Part shown: piece after piece, positions 22,081 to 34,054 of the stretch | Position numbering within the stretch: position 1 is the stretch's first letter | Layout: each line of letters opens with the position of its first letter | Assembly (NCBI GenBank): GCA_033964015.1 | Contig: CM066914.1 | Location: 33,649,492-33,713,491 of the forward strand | Direction: 5' to 3' | DNA: 64,000 bases | DNA from: Scolanthus callimorphus | Lineage: Eukaryota > Cnidaria > Anthozoa > Actiniaria > Edwardsiidae | Notes under the pieces: model-generated | The model's database searches: none | Told to the model about the DNA's origin: nothing | The model's input: only the letters and a program-made list of their open reading frames with translations | Program-made: the position numbers and the translations under genes

Positions 22081-22859
22081 AAAAAATGTACATAACAATA
22101 TTAAATTAAAGGCAAATCTTCTTCTTCTTCTTCTCCTTTCGTTCCTGTTCCATGGACAGTCTCTCTTCCGGCTCCCTCCTCATCTCCTCCTCTCTCTTCT
22201 CCTCTTCCTTCTTTTCCTCTTCAGTCCTTTCAAATTACAGCACAAATCACGTAAAGAAATATCATTTACAACTTTGGCCCTTCAAAGTATTTTTGTCACA
22301 GTTTGTCCCATTTGATCATATACTAGAAAATGCAAATGATACATGGGCTTCTCCATTCAAAAGCTAGGGCGGTTTTATTTTCTGATGATGTGGCCTGCTG
22401 GAGAGATTAGTATCTCTGGGCAGGGGGGCGTTTTTTAAAAACTTTTTTTCTAAAAACCATGAAATTAAACAACAACATTGTGAATATGTTTCAAGCTAAC
22501 AACATGTTTTTTCCTTTTGACCAAGAGGGGGGATTCGTAAAAAATATGTTGTGGCTTGGGGGGATCTGAAAATTTTGCATTGTCAAAAAAAAATCCTCTG
22601 CCACCCCCCCTGTAGTATACATAATGAATGCAGCCTAAAACACCAAAAAAATGGAAGCTCTAAGCACAATTTTATCACCAGAATTTTATTTCATAGATGA
22701 AACACTATAAGCTTAAGTAAATTTTCAACCTGAAATTGCAGGGGGCATTGGCGTTCCTGCAAGTTCCTTGCTTCAGCCTCTTTCTCCTAAAAGTAAAAAG
22801 CGAAAAAGCAAATCAGAAAAAAATAAACTTCGAAATGAAACAAACCACAAATACACTAC
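22081..22859. other. Low-complexity and unassigned sequence
   Basis: A CTT/CTCC-rich block (22,118-22,225) reads on the minus strand as a very acidic/basic stretch (EEEKREEEMRREPEER) and could be an exon of a coiled-coil protein with the two minus-strand exons upstream. The splice sites are poor, so no call is made. The rest is non-coding. Confidence 0.25.
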
Positions 22860-22933
22860 CTTCTTTCAAAGCCCTGCCGCTCCCTCGCAACCTGGAGGTC
22901 TTTCCTTTCTGTTGCATAGTCGAAGTCCTCCAT
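22860..22933 (-). CDS. Candidate first exon, charged helix
   Basis: An ATG at 22,933 (minus) opens MEDFDYATERKDLQ and the exon ends at a GTAGTG donor. The peptide is strongly helical and charged. No family recognised; support is only the start context, the donor and a plausible continuation at 22,790. Confidence 0.25.
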
Positions 22934-23424
22934 CGCAATAGCGCGGTGTATTGCACAGCGACAAACAACGATAAAACCAACAAAACCTTGGCGGGAAAAA
23001 AAGCTGAAACACGGACGCGACCGCGGCCGCTCGAATTCGTCGAAAAGGCGGGAAATCATTGGAGGCGACGTCGAACGAAGTAATGTTTTTAAATTAAATA
23101 TAACTTTAAAACTAGTTTAATAAAAATAAGAAGTACATAACGGAAAGCAAAGCCTTGAAAAGTTGCCTTCAATATCAAACATATGGTTTGATAATACCAT
23201 AGTTTTTAAAACTATTATTCTTTCGGGATTTCTTCTTTCGAGTTGCTCAAAAATTCAAGTACGATTGAACGTTCGTTCGACTAGAGAGACGACGCTGTCC
23301 CGAGTGTTCATGTAAGCTTCTAGGGATGCTCTAGAATACAAAATTTATAGAAAAAAAAATCCGGCAGCCCAGAGAATACTTTAAATGGCCAGCTAAAGAG
23401 GTATACATTACAAATTGTGCTTAC

Positions 23425-23499
23425 CTGAGTGAAGAAAAACTTCCATTCCAAGCCCACAGAGAAGCCAAAGTAAAATCCAACCGTTTTCTTAGGCGCCAT
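23425..23499 (-). CDS. Candidate first exon MAPKKTVGFYFGFSVG...
   Basis: 25 codons from an ATG to a clean CAG|GTAAGC donor, in phase 0. The peptide starts with a basic tag and becomes aromatic/hydrophobic (GFYFGFSVGLEWKFFF), like the N-terminus of a membrane or secreted protein. No downstream partner exon was identified. Confidence 0.3.
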
Positions 23500-25105
23500 G
23501 TTTGCAACCGACAGGTGCCGACGAAAAACCCTTCAGTTCTTGATAAAAGTCGGGTTTTAAAATCCTGCATTCCCATCAGTCTAACAAAAAGAACATCTGC
23601 AATGCACTTATCGATGTTTCAGAAATCAAGAACGAAACTACGTGAGAAATAATGAGTGTTTGAAACAGTGACTAGATGTAGTGACACGACAAACTCGTGG
23701 TCAAACAATTTCCCGCCTCGTTTTCGTGCAGACACCGCGCGTTAGAAGCAAGTATAGGGAACTGGTACCGAGTGTCCAGCGACAGGGGCTCTGAAACAGT
23801 CGTGGTTTGGTCACCTAACGATGTTGCCTTCTTGAGATATTGACTTTTCCAGTTTTGATGACGTCATCGATGACGTCATGCCGCGTGACCTAGGTGGTGC
23901 CAAACCCCCTTCACGCGCGCAGAACGAGTGCGCATGCGTACGCGCCTTCCCGCCAAAATTTGAAAAATAACTGTTTCGTGATAGCTGTGGTTTCAGAGCC
24001 AACAAAACTGCAAAAAATAAGAAAACCGCTAAAAAAATAAGCTCCAAACTTGGTGAATAGCAAGTCTAGTATATTTTCCTTGTTTTGTGAGTTTAACTTT
24101 TTATAATTTTCTTTAACATTTTTGTTTTCGGCATTTGAACTGAGAAACCTCGTAGTGGCATCGGGACGGCTGTGGTTTTGGTATGCTTTGTTGTTGATCT
24201 GAGATAAGTCAGAGGGCAAAATCACCATCCTCGGCAAAGACACTCAGAATGCAGTGAGAAACCAGCATCGGATCAGTTCTTGGCTTGGTCTTCGACACAG
24301 AAACGAAGTGAAAACCCGATGTTGTCAATTTTCGTGAGTCAAAATTCCCGGTCCGAATGATGAAGCCATCAAGATTTTTTCGTTCTCGAAGATTTAGAAA
24401 ATACGAAGTACCAAATCATAAACCATGTACACTTTGCCAAACAATGAGGGAGAAAAGTTTAAAGATCAACCCATGTACTGTCCTCAAAATTCACTACCTT
24501 CAAATGAATAAGGTACGTCCACACTTCGTGATTTTGATCGCAAAAAGCGAGGCACCAAAAACACATTTCATTTTGATACGAAAAATAAAATAATCAGTAT
24601 TAGTTCTGCTACATGAACTTGAACACGAATAAATTTCCTTCTTCATTAAAACGATCTGGTTTTGGCTGGTTTCTTTCAGGGTTGATATAAAAATGACACG
24701 AAAAAAATCGATTGACACATGGTCGCTTTATATGTTTTACATTCTTGAAACAGAAATGTAGTCCCAAGTAATCTTATTTTGTGTGGGGACAATGTGAGAA
24801 AGTTATAGAACATCTATATAATACATTTTTAACCTGGTACCTATTCACATTCGTAAGCAACTGTAATGTATGATTTCGCCAACTACAAGGCATCTACTAC
24901 AACAATTATTTATTTATTTTTGAATACTACTCAGTGACATACCTCACTACAGATCATGTGATCCTGCAGAGCCACTTTTCATAAAACCTCCACTCTTGAT
25001 TTTATAAAATCGCACTGCATACCATATTTTATTGAATCATAAAACAAGCACAAGTGTACCACTCTAGAGAGTTGATTTATAATGTGTACAAGTTTTGTTT
25101 TTTTG
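23500..25105. other. Region without a supported gene
   Basis: Contains one diverged satellite unit (23,811-23,905, with GATGACGTCATCGATGACGTC). The minus-strand open frames at 23,811-24,243 lie partly in that repeat and show no domain. The rest is AT-rich and unassigned. Confidence 0.4.
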
Positions 25106-25109
25106 AAAT

Positions 25110-25261
25110 GGGCAATTCCAGAAAATATATGTGCCCTGGGGAGATGGGCTGACTAGTTTTTTTACCAGCTTGTTTTTTTTTTTGAGCTTGAAACCCCCCT
25201 CAGATTCAGAATTTTAGAATGCCACCCATCCAAGGTATACATATATTCTCTGGAATTGCCC
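25110..25261. repeat. Foldback MITE, 152 bp
   Basis: Ends GGGCAATTCCAGAAAATATATG and the inverted CATATATTCTCTGGAATTGCCC. Short, non-coding. Confidence 0.7.
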
Positions 25262-25429
25262 AATAAATGACACTTCAAACTCTGAAGGTTGCCTTTAATG
25301 CAAAGTACTTTACCAACATGAATACTGAAATTTGCAAAAATTGTAATGCAGGGACTGCAGAGCTGGGAGAGGGGGAGGGTGGGGGGGGGGGGCTTATGAC
25401 TAATTAATGTTAGTAGAAACCCACTTGCA

Positions 25430-26300
25430 TACTGTCACCAATTCTGTAATCTGATTGGCTCCCCTACTCACTATCTACATAATAGATAGCGAGTAACGAA
25501 AACGCTAGCACAAAACTCTCTAAAACCATGAAAATAAATATGTTTTGGCAACAACTCCAAGATAGTATGCTAGTGGGATTCTAATAAAACAACTAGACTA
25601 CTGATTCTTGTTTTCTATGAGTCAAATAGTCAACTCCGTGCTACGCACCTCATTAACTATTGAATCACAGAAAACTCGAACTCATAGTCTAATAGGCCAT
25701 TTGCACTAACATGGTCATGTGACCCCAACTACCTCTTAAGGAAATGTTTTGTCAAAATCAATTCAAGAAATACAAAGAACCAATTGATATTAGTCAGAAA
25801 CTCAAGTTTCAGCATAAAATCTTTAACCTGGAGCAAATGGCAGCGAGTTTAATTTTCAAGATGTTATTCATAATGTATGGGATTTGGGTCATGTGACCCA
25901 GTTAGTGCAAATGGCCTAATGTGAAATATCAGCAACCACTATATGAACCTGTCCAGTTTAATAAATTTACAAGAAGCGCAAATTCTATTATTGGCATTTC
26001 ACTGAAATCATGAAGCCTGCTATCTGATTGGCTTTCCACTACTCACTATATATCTCTCACAATGTGAGAGTAAGAACCCACTCGTATACTATCACATTCC
26101 TTCAATCTGATTGCCTCAATTACACTGCTTAGAAATTTGAATTAACAAAATGTTTATCTTACTAAGTGCAAATCAGCAAAAACTATCCGACAGCCAAATA
26201 GTTATTAATAAAATTTTGAATTGAAAAGGCCCCACTCATGAGTCAATCAGTCAACTCAGCTTGATATACCTTGTTAGCTATCTTGACTATTGGCTCATAG
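25430..26300. repeat. Two copies of an interspersed repeat around a 230-bp MITE
   Basis: 25,430-25,705 and 26,035-26,300 are relatives of 7342-7565 (ATTGGCTCCCCTACTCACTATC...AACTCGAACTCATAGTCTAAT). Between them, 25,691-25,920 is a MITE with inverted ends AATAGGCCATTTGCACTAAC and GTTAGTGCAAATGGCCTAAT. Confidence 0.6.
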
Positions 26301-26420
26301 GAAATAGTCTAATTGTAAAATGAAAAACATAATCTAATTTATTTGTAATTATAACATTGGCCATTCAAATTCAAATAGTTATTTTGAGAACTATTTAGCT
26401 GCCAAGCAATTAAATATCAT

Positions 26421-26586
26421 TGTGTGGTTCCAGAAATTATCCATACCCCCCCCACCCCCCCACCCCCCTCCCCCTACGGAAGGGATTGGAAATTCCGGAG
26501 GGGTGGGGTGGGGGGGGTCAATTTACCTATACTCTATTTTTCTTTGGAAATTCCAGAGGGGTATGGATATTTTTGGAACCACACAT
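26421..26586. repeat. Foldback MITE, 166 bp
   Basis: GTGTGGTTCCAGAAATTATCC pairs with GGATATTTTTGGAACCACAC; the middle is C/G-rich. Forward-frame open reading here is an artefact of composition. Confidence 0.7.
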
Positions 26587-28018
26587 TTCGAGTTTTTTTA
26601 GTAAGATAAACATTTGCCAATTTGGATTCTTAAATTAATAAGGGTTTACATGAGCTTACATTCTTATGCATGCTCCGGTTGTGTACTTTTCTGTTCACAA
26701 ATCTATTTTGTGTTTAGTTTTTAATTATGCTGTAAATCAACTAATTCACCTGAGAAGAGTTTTTAAGTTCCTTCCTCGTCCAGTCTATTCACTGATCCAT
26801 GACAACTCTATTTTCTTTGCAAATTGTATACGTGTCAACCGAAATCTTCAGATTGTCCCTCATGTGGCAGGTCAATACAGGAAATGTATGAACATTTTCA
26901 CAATCACTTTGTGGGTGACAGACTTCAAAATCTTGTTACACCTGCCTAATGTGGGTGACATGACAGCTATGAAATTGCTTCAGATACCACATTGATGGTA
27001 TCAATCAATATCATTCTTGATGGTATCATCGCACAGGCAACAATTCTCTGCAATCACTGCATAGACTACCACTGGACATCAGCCAAACTACACTTCCCAT
27101 ACATTTCTCTGCCATGGATGCAGCAGCAGGCATGTAACAAGACCCTACCTACCATTTCCAAGTAGTTGATATAACATTCATGTAAAATGCCTGTGACCTT
27201 CAAGGACAGGCTGTGGAGTCAGCTAGCCATAAGCCGCAGACCAGGGCACATCATTCTTTTTTTAAAACCACCTGCACTTTATTGAAACTTTTACTTTGCT
27301 ACACCCACACTGCACTGCAATAAAGCCCATAAGAATCTTCAAGATAGAAGCAGATGGTCCCATAATGGAAGAAGAAGAACGTTCTTCGGAGTTCAAGAGT
27401 GCATTACTGGTATGAAAACCACTCAGCTGTTGTTATCCTGAGTGGCATGACAATCTGTTTTGTTGGCTATATGCTGAAGACATTGTAGTCATGGACAGCC
27501 ATCAAAAGAGTGAACGTAACTCTCTCATCTGGCAAGAAATCATGCAGTCTGGCAGTGAACACGTGTAGCTAAATATTTGTAGTCTTCCACTGAAATGATA
27601 AGGATAGAACCAACACCACACTGGATTAAATATGCTATGCCAAAGTTCTCTATGACACCAATCGACTTTAACCACCATCCACAGAAATGTTTTAAAGAAT
27701 CAAATTATTATCATGAATACAATTCTATCGAAGTTTCACTTCTGTCGCGGTAACCCCTGTCATTTATCATCCCTTTTCAAGATCAATCACTGCAAATCGT
27801 CAGCTGTTAGAAAGATTCAATAAAAAATGCATCCTTGCCTACCTTAAGAATTCTTAGTTGTAGCTGAAGATGCTGCATTGGCAAAGAAACTGCCAATTTT
27901 GTTCCCATAAGTGCATCTAAAAGGCCGCCATCTTGGAATTTCCTGCTGTCTCGATTTCGCGCATGCGCACTCATTCTGCGTGCGTGAATGCACCCCCTTG
28001 CTTCTAACATAACTTTAA
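26587..28018. other. Region without a supported gene
   Basis: No coding exon, RNA gene or clear repeat boundary seen, apart from a diverged satellite fragment at about 27,955-28,018 (GCACCCCCTTGCTTCTAACATAACTTT), which is the target of the next element. Confidence 0.4.
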
Positions 28019-28947
28019 TTACAGCGGTTTCCAATAACACGCGACCGTTGACCAAATATGCCGGCTTTGAAAACTGCGTTTTGGGTGACGTCAATCAAAT
28101 GGTTGCTATGGTAACTACAGTTTTCCCGCTCGTTTTACTTGTCTCGCCGTGTCTCACGTGGGATCGGCCATGGCGGATTTCAGTGAAGATTCTCAAGAAT
28201 ACTTGGACATTTACGTCCCTATACCAGACTCCGAAGAAACTCAAATTGTGCAAACAGAGAACGAAACAGTAAGTGATTATTCCAGTTGACCACAAAATAG
28301 TTTTTAGCGCGATTTTCATGTTTACAATGGCTTACACTTTGCATTTGCTTTGTCACACGGCACATGGCTCGAGTTTGAGTTCGTTGCTGATTTATTGCCT
28401 ACCTTATCGCATTTTATTGCGCTATTTCACCAGCGTGAGGTTGCTCTGTTTACCAAAACGAGGAATGGCAAAGTAGATGGTGCCGAAACTACACCCTTTG
28501 TTCTTCCAAATCACTGGACGTATGACACGTTGTTAGCCTGCGTAGAAGCGTGCCAGAAATGTGCTAGAAGAAGACAACATTACTGTAGCCCAACTTTACT
28601 ACAAAAAAGCTAAATCAAAAGCCATAGTAAAGTTGAGTGGTGACACGGATGTCCCCTCTCTACTTCGAGAGTAATAGCTAACTTATTCCAGTGGAAAGCG
28701 CCGGTCTATAGCAACAATAGCCTCTCTGCATAAGATAAACAACCCTCCATCTAAGGGCCTCTGGATATGCCTTAGTCATATTTGCACGGGAGCACAACTT
28801 CACTGACAACAATCACAACATCCTTCACCCAGCCGCCATTTTGCACATTGCGCGCGCCCGCGATTTCATGATTGACGTCCCCCAAAACGCAGTTTTCAAA
28901 GTCGGCATATTTGGTCAACGGTCGCGTGTTATTGGAAACCGCTGTAA
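28019..28947 (+). mobile_element. 929-bp TIR transposon keeping an N-terminal exon
   Basis: Inverted ends of ~78 bp (TTACAGCGGTTTCCAATAAC inward, mirrored at 28,870-28,947). It sits inside a satellite unit whose flanks rejoin as ATAACTTTAACCCAATG; the target duplication is therefore ambiguous (TAA or TTAA). An ATG at 28,169 opens MADFSEDSQEYLDIYVPIPD and runs to a GTAAGT donor at about 28,269. This looks like a first exon left in an internally deleted, non-autonomous copy. The superfamily is not determined. Confidence 0.65.
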
Positions 28948-29400
28948 CCCAATGTTGGTCAACTAGCGCCGTGCCGGAGCTCCGTTAAAACTAAACACGA
29001 AGGCGACAAAATAGAATCGCGCGCGCACGCGCGCGTGTGCGTTCTTGCCTATTTTCCCGCCTGAAATTGGGATGACTGTGTGCCGGGCGGACACACACAC
29101 AAACACACGCACACACGGAATTACACTATACGTTTTATTCAGGAATGAAAAGAAAAAATCATATCTCCAGAAGGAAAGCTCCAATAACGACCAAACTTGG
29201 CAAACGTTGTCTTAAGATTCATACCTGTCTATTGTCAAAGTCACGTGACATGACGTCACTGTTTACGTCATTGAAATTGACAAAAACCTCTGAAACCACT
29301 CAAAAGCGACTTGATGGTTATACGTCTCAATTCTGATACCACTTTTCCTTATGTATGGTGCTCCGCTCAGGAGCTCCGCTATTACTTATATTGGTTTATT
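28948..29400. repeat. Satellite-family fragment and CA-rich patch
   Basis: Contains CGCGCGCGCACGCGCGCG, a CA-rich run (29,088-29,118), the satellite phrase ACGACCAAACTTGGCAAACG and CACGTGACATGACGTCAC. It ends with the border motif GGTGCTCCGCTCAGGAGCTCC. Confidence 0.5.
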
Positions 29401-29440
29401 GCAGGTCCCAAAGAAAGAAGGAAACAAGAAGAAAAAGGAA
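29401..29440 (+). CDS. Split open frame interrupted by the Penelope-like element
   Basis: After a TTGCAG acceptor-like site (29,399-29,404) the frame reads VPKKEGNKKKKE. Removing the element and one 16-bp duplication continues it at 32,222 as LNKKFTALANVITD before repeat sequence begins. It could be a lysine-rich exon of a host or element gene; no family recognised. Confidence 0.25.
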
Positions 29441-29963
29441 CATGAACAACAATAACCAAGGGTTGAGATTTATGTTAAACGCCGTGGAAAAATGGTGTTT
29501 TGCTGACGTTTCGAGCGTTAGCCCTTCGTCGGAGCAAAGAGGGAAAACTGAGGGAGTGGGGCTGTATATAAAGTAAATGTAGAGCCGTTGCTAGGCAACA
29601 GATAAACATTCGGAATGACTAAAGGCGATAATTGGTTAAGAATAACAAAGGATGCCATGGGCCATTGAAATCGCAAACTAGTGAAAAAAGTAAAGAAAGA
29701 GGAAATATGATGAGATGTAGAAAACTAGGTATAAGAGAAAAATTCATTGATGCCGTGGGGTGATCGGCAACCGAGTGAAAGAATAAGTCTATTCTCTTTA
29801 TGGAAGCGAGAATGATTAGACCCGTTGTGAAGAGAAACACCGCAAACAGTCATATGATCTCTAGTGTGACCGGGAAGATTGAAGTGTCGGGCCACTGGTT
29901 TGTTACGGTCATTTTTCCTCACATCATTGCGATGCTGGCAAAAGCGCGTAGAAAGCATTTGAC
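29441..29963 (-). repeat. Inverted 5' arm (partial copy of the element's 3' end)
   Basis: Reverse complement of 31,630-32,152, carrying an antisense copy of most of the GIY-YIG frame. It lacks the last ~50 bp present at the right end (after GTTCATGTTC). Confidence 0.85.
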
Positions 29964-29999
29964 GATCACCCCACTTTGCCGATCACCCCACGGCATCAA

Positions 30000-31611
30000 T
30001 TTCAGCAACCTTTCTAGGGAAGAGATGTCAGCTCTTAGATCTCTCCGCATGCGCAAAGACGTTGTCATTAAGCCTGCCGACAAAGGCGGCGCGGTGGTCG
30101 TTTGGCGCACCGACCTGTACAAACAGGAAGCCGCGCGCCAACTCTCCGACACTACCTTCTATTCTAAACTTAAGAAAGACCTCACGACCACCAACCAGAA
30201 TACTATTTCTCAAACTATTAAGAAACTTATCTCAGATCATGAGCTGCCAAAGACTGCTACCAATCTTATCGTTACTACACCTAGAACGTCTAATATCTAC
30301 TTTCTGCCCAAGATCCACAAGGCCAACAATCCGGGGCGCCCTATTGTTTCTGCATGTAATTGTCCTACAGAGCTCATTTCGAGCTATTTAGACAAACAGA
30401 TGGCCCCTTTTGTCAAAGCACTTCCCTCTTATATTAAGGACACCAACCATGCTCTCCACATTTTCAATAACTTTTCTTTTCCTGCCGATAGTGCGCATAG
30501 GTTTATCTTCACTATGGATGTTAAGTCTTTGTATACAGTCATTCCCAATGACGAGGGTCTAAAGGCCCTTAAACACTTCTTTGACCGCAGGAGTGTCTTA
30601 GAACCTAGCACTGCCACTCTACTCAGACTAGCTGAGTTAGTCCTCACTCTTAACTGCTTTTCTTTTTCAGGCGATTTTTATCAGCAAGTCAATGGAGTAG
30701 CCATGGGCACTAAAATGGGACCCAGTTACGCCAACCTCTTCGTTGGCTACATCGAGGACCTAATTTTTCAGCAATACGATGGCCCCACGCCTCATTTCTA
30801 CGGACGCTATATTGACGACTGCATTGGCGCTACATCGTGCCCTAAGCCTGACCTCGAGCGCTTTATTTCTTTTGTCAACAACTTTCACCCAGCGCTCGAA
30901 TTCACATGGGAAATTTCGGAGACCTCTCTCACATTCTTAGATATCAATCTTACTATTAACGGAGATCGCTTAGCTACTCCGGTTCACTATAAACCTACTG
31001 ATTCTCATGGTTACCTGTTGTTCTCTTCATCGCACCCCGCGCATGTCAAGACAGCTATCCCGTTCTCCCAGTTTCTCCGACTCCGTCGCTTGTGCAGCGA
31101 AGAGGCCGATTTTATGGCTAAATCGGACGAAATGAGCGAGTTTTTCAGAAATCGTGGTTACCCTGACAATGTCGTCGCTAACGCCCTTAGCCGCGCCCGT
31201 TCGATCGACAGAACCACAGCCTTGCAGCCATCAGAACCCACTCTAGAGGATAGGATTCCCTTCCCCCTTACTTTTCATCCTACTAACCTAGCAATCAAGC
31301 ATTTTGTGTCCAGGAACTTTAAGATCCTACAAAGGGACCCGGAAACAGCCGCAATTTTCCCCAAGCCGCCTTTGTTCTCTTTTAAGCGGGACCGAAACTT
31401 GCGCAATTCTCTTGTTAGAGGCGTTCTCACGCCTGGCGGTCTACAACCCGGCACTTTCAAATGTACTAGATCAAAATGCACAACGTGTGATCATGTCGTT
31501 TCCACCACCCGGATCATCGGCCCTAACGGCGAGTCTTTTAACATCACAGATCACTTTGATTGCACCACCGCCAACGTCATATATTGTATTACTTGCTCCC
31601 TTTGCCCATGA
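30000..31611 (+). pseudogene. Penelope-like reverse transcriptase
   Basis: About 537 codons homologous to Penelope-like reverse transcriptase. Motifs are DVVIKPADKGGAVVVW, NIYFLPKIHK and GRPIVSACNCP, then FTMDVKSLYTVIP (catalytic Asp), NGVAMGTKMGPSYANLFVG, and FYGRYIDDCIG (YIDD catalytic box), then TFLDINL. The frame extends upstream to 29,800, but that part is antisense of the inverted arm, so the true N-terminus is missing. It ends in a Cys-rich connector (CTTCDHV...CITCSLCP), where a one-base shift separates it from the nuclease frame. Confidence 0.88.
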
Positions 31612-31868
31612 TCTATATAGGACAAACCGGTCAAATGCTTTCTACGCGCTTTTGCCAGCATCGCAATGATGTGAGGAAAAATGACCGTAACAAACCAGTG
31701 GCCCGACACTTCAATCTTCCCGGTCACACTAGAGATCATATGACTGTTTGCGGTGTTTCTCTTCACAACGGGTCTAATCATTCTCGCTTCCATAAAGAGA
31801 ATAGACTTATTCTTTCACTCGGTTGCCGATCACCCCACGGCATCAATGAATTTTTCTCTTATACCTAG
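31610..31868 (+). pseudogene. GIY-YIG endonuclease domain
   Basis: Starts with MIYIGQTGQMLSTRFCQH (the YIG variant of the signature). It then has NKPVARHFNLPGHTRDHM and ends HGINEFFSY. This nuclease nicks the target for primed reverse transcription in Penelope-like elements. It overlaps the upstream stop by one base and was presumably fused before the indel. Confidence 0.85.
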
Positions 31869-32264
31869 TTTTCTACATCTCATCATATTTCCTCTTTCTT
31901 TACTTTTATCACTAGTTTGCGATTTCAATGGCCCATGGCATCCTTTGTTATTCTTAACCAATTATCGCCTTTAGTCATTCCGAATGTTTATCTGTTGCCT
32001 AGCAACGGCTCTACATTTACTTTATATACAGCCCCACTCCCTCAGTTTTCCCTCTTTGCTCCGACGAAGGGCTAACGCTCGAAACGTCAGCAAAACACCA
32101 TTTTTCCACGGCGTTTAACATAAATCTCAACCCTTGGTTGTTGTTGTTCATGTTCACGTCTCCGCCGACGCAGACCACCTAGTTTTCCCGTAAAACTAGT
32201 CATACCAAGAAGAAAAAGGAATTGAACAAGAAATTTACAGCATTGGCAAATGTCATCACAGACA

Positions 32265-32600
32265 AATACATAGAGGATATTACACCGTGGCGCGAAGATA
32301 TGGGTTTTATTTTCGAGTGGCAAGAACAATATTATACGAATGAGCGCAGCGAATGAGTAAAATATTGTTTTTGACACGAGAAAATAAAACTCATATCTTC
32401 AAGGCACCGTGTAATTTTCTTTTTATTATATAGACAAACCAGAAAAAATTGATTTCCAAGCACTTTTGTTTTGACCGATATCCTCACTAGTGAGGATATG
32501 GGAAATATGTCACTCAGGACCCGGATGTAGCTTCATATGAGAACTACGAGTGGCGTATTTCCCAGTAACACTCGTGTCTATATAATAAAAGGTGATTTTA
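32265..32600. repeat. MITE-like repeat
   Basis: Begins ATAGAGGATATTACACCGTGG and includes GAAGATATGGGTTTTATTTTCG against GAAAATAAAACTCATATCTTC, an inverted pair. It ends near CTATATAATAAAAGG. A related copy lies at 39,470-39,660. Confidence 0.6.
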
Positions 32601-32639
32601 GCGGAGCACCATACCTAAGGGAAAAACGTATAGTATGCT

Positions 32640-33650
32640 ATCGAGTTGATTTTTGAACGTCACGGGCATTGTGGATCTTTTTGATGACGTCATTGATGAC
32701 GTAAGGGCACGTGACTTTGGTGTAGAGTTCCTCTTATGGTCTTTGAAAGTTTGTCCAAGTTTGGCTTCTATAGAAGCTACCCTTCGGGAGATATGATTTT
32801 TTCTTTATTTTTCTGGTATTAAACCTATAGCGTACGCCGTCCGTCCGTCCGTCCGTCCGTCCGTCCGTCCGTCCGTCGTCCGTCCGTCCGTCCGTCCGTG
32901 TACACATGGGAACCCTGTGGTATGCAAAGAAAAAATTATATCTCCTCAAGGGAACACGCTAAGACAACCATACTTGGGATATTTTGTCTATGCCACAAGG
33001 GGGGTGCTGTAACCCGGACACGTGATATGACGTCATCGATGACGTCATCTATGCTTAAAAAATTAATATCTCGTGAAGGGAAGACTCTAATACAACCAAA
33101 CTTGGGTTGTATAGTCTAGACCACCAGATGAGCGAAATGAAGTGGTCACGTGATATGACGTCATCGATGACGTCATCTATGCTTAAAAAATGAATATCAC
33201 GTGAAGGGAAGACTCTAAAACAACCAAACTTGGGTAGTGTAGTCTAGACCACCAGATGAGCGAAATGAAATGTCACGTGATATGACGTCATTGATGACGT
33301 CATCTATGCTTTAAAAATGAATATCACGTGAAGGGAAGACTCTAAAACAACCAAACTTGGGTAGTGTAGTCTAGACCACCAGAAGAGCGAAATGAAGTGG
33401 TCACGTGATATGACGTCATCGATGACGTCATCTATGCTTAAAAAATGAATATCACGTGAAGGGAAGACTCTAAACCAACCAAACTTGGGTAATGTAGTCC
33501 AGGTCACCAGGTGAGCGAAACGAAGTGGTCACGTGTTGTGACGCCATCGATGACGTCATCTATGCTTGAAAAATCAATATCTCGTGAAGAGATCGTCCGT
33601 CGTCCGTCCGTCCGTGTACACATGGGATCCCTGTGTCATTTCTTGAAAGT
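32640..33650 (+). repeat. Satellite array B, ~128-bp units, with (GTCC)n
   Basis: Palindromic cores begin at about 33,027, 33,155, 33,282, 33,410 and 33,538 (127-128-bp period). Each is followed by CATCTATGCTT and AACCAAACTTGGGTA. A diverged unit at 32,680 precedes a (GTCC)n microsatellite at 32,838-32,898. A short second GTCC run ends the array at about 33,596-33,615. Confidence 0.9.
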
Positions 33651-34054
33651 TAAATCTTAAAGGGAAGGCTGTCAGTAAACCATCTTATGTAGATATGAGG
33701 TAGTTTTAGCAGAGAGTGCAAGCGGATGTTACCATGGTGACGTGATGTGACGTTATCTTAATTCTATTTGGAACAATGTTACACTTGGGAGCCCTGTGTA
33801 TTTGTATTTTTGGCGGGAATTGGGACGCGCACGCGGCTTATTTTATAATAAAACATTTATTCCGCAGTTGATAATTTTACAAGCTTCAAGTTGGAGAAAT
33901 GTTTTTCTCTGGCGACTTTTAGCTACTGAAAGGAAACAACTCACAAAAACTGCTTTTATTTTAACACTTGAAATTCGTATTTTGTATTATCTCTTTGGAA
34001 ATAATATCAAAACGAGCAGCTGGGACAAAGCGAATTTTGACCAACGAAGAGAAG
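33651..34054. other. 5' flank of the Helitron gene
   Basis: No separate gene. The exon frame is already open from 33,968, so an upstream exon or an unseen start may exist (ISKRAAGTKRILTNEEK precedes the first ATG). The 5' terminus of the Helitron was not located. Confidence 0.35.

Larger units (their letters stand above)
29441..32205 (+). mobile_element. Penelope-like element with inverted flanking copy and 16-bp target duplication
   Basis: Flanked by CAAGAAGAAAAAGGAA at 29,425-29,440 and 32,206-32,221. The left arm (29,441-29,963) is an inverted, near-identical copy of the 3' end (31,630-32,152). The left arm is joined to the reverse transcriptase body through a ~23-bp direct copy of GIY-YIG-tail sequence (about 29,977-29,999), suggesting a template jump. 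Inverted partial copies at the 5' end are a known Penelope-like feature. Two open frames follow: reverse transcriptase and GIY-YIG. Confidence 0.85.

Noticed and set aside
23811..24243. Minus-strand open frames with hydrophobic stretches
   Set aside because: They overlap a satellite unit and AT-rich repeat; no start context, domain or splice partner.
26420..26638. Proline-rich open frames
   Set aside because: Produced by the C/G-rich centre of a foldback MITE.
29800..29999. N-terminal ~65 residues of the Penelope-like reverse-transcriptase open frame
   Set aside because: This part is the antisense of the inverted GIY-YIG arm, not reverse-transcriptase sequence.
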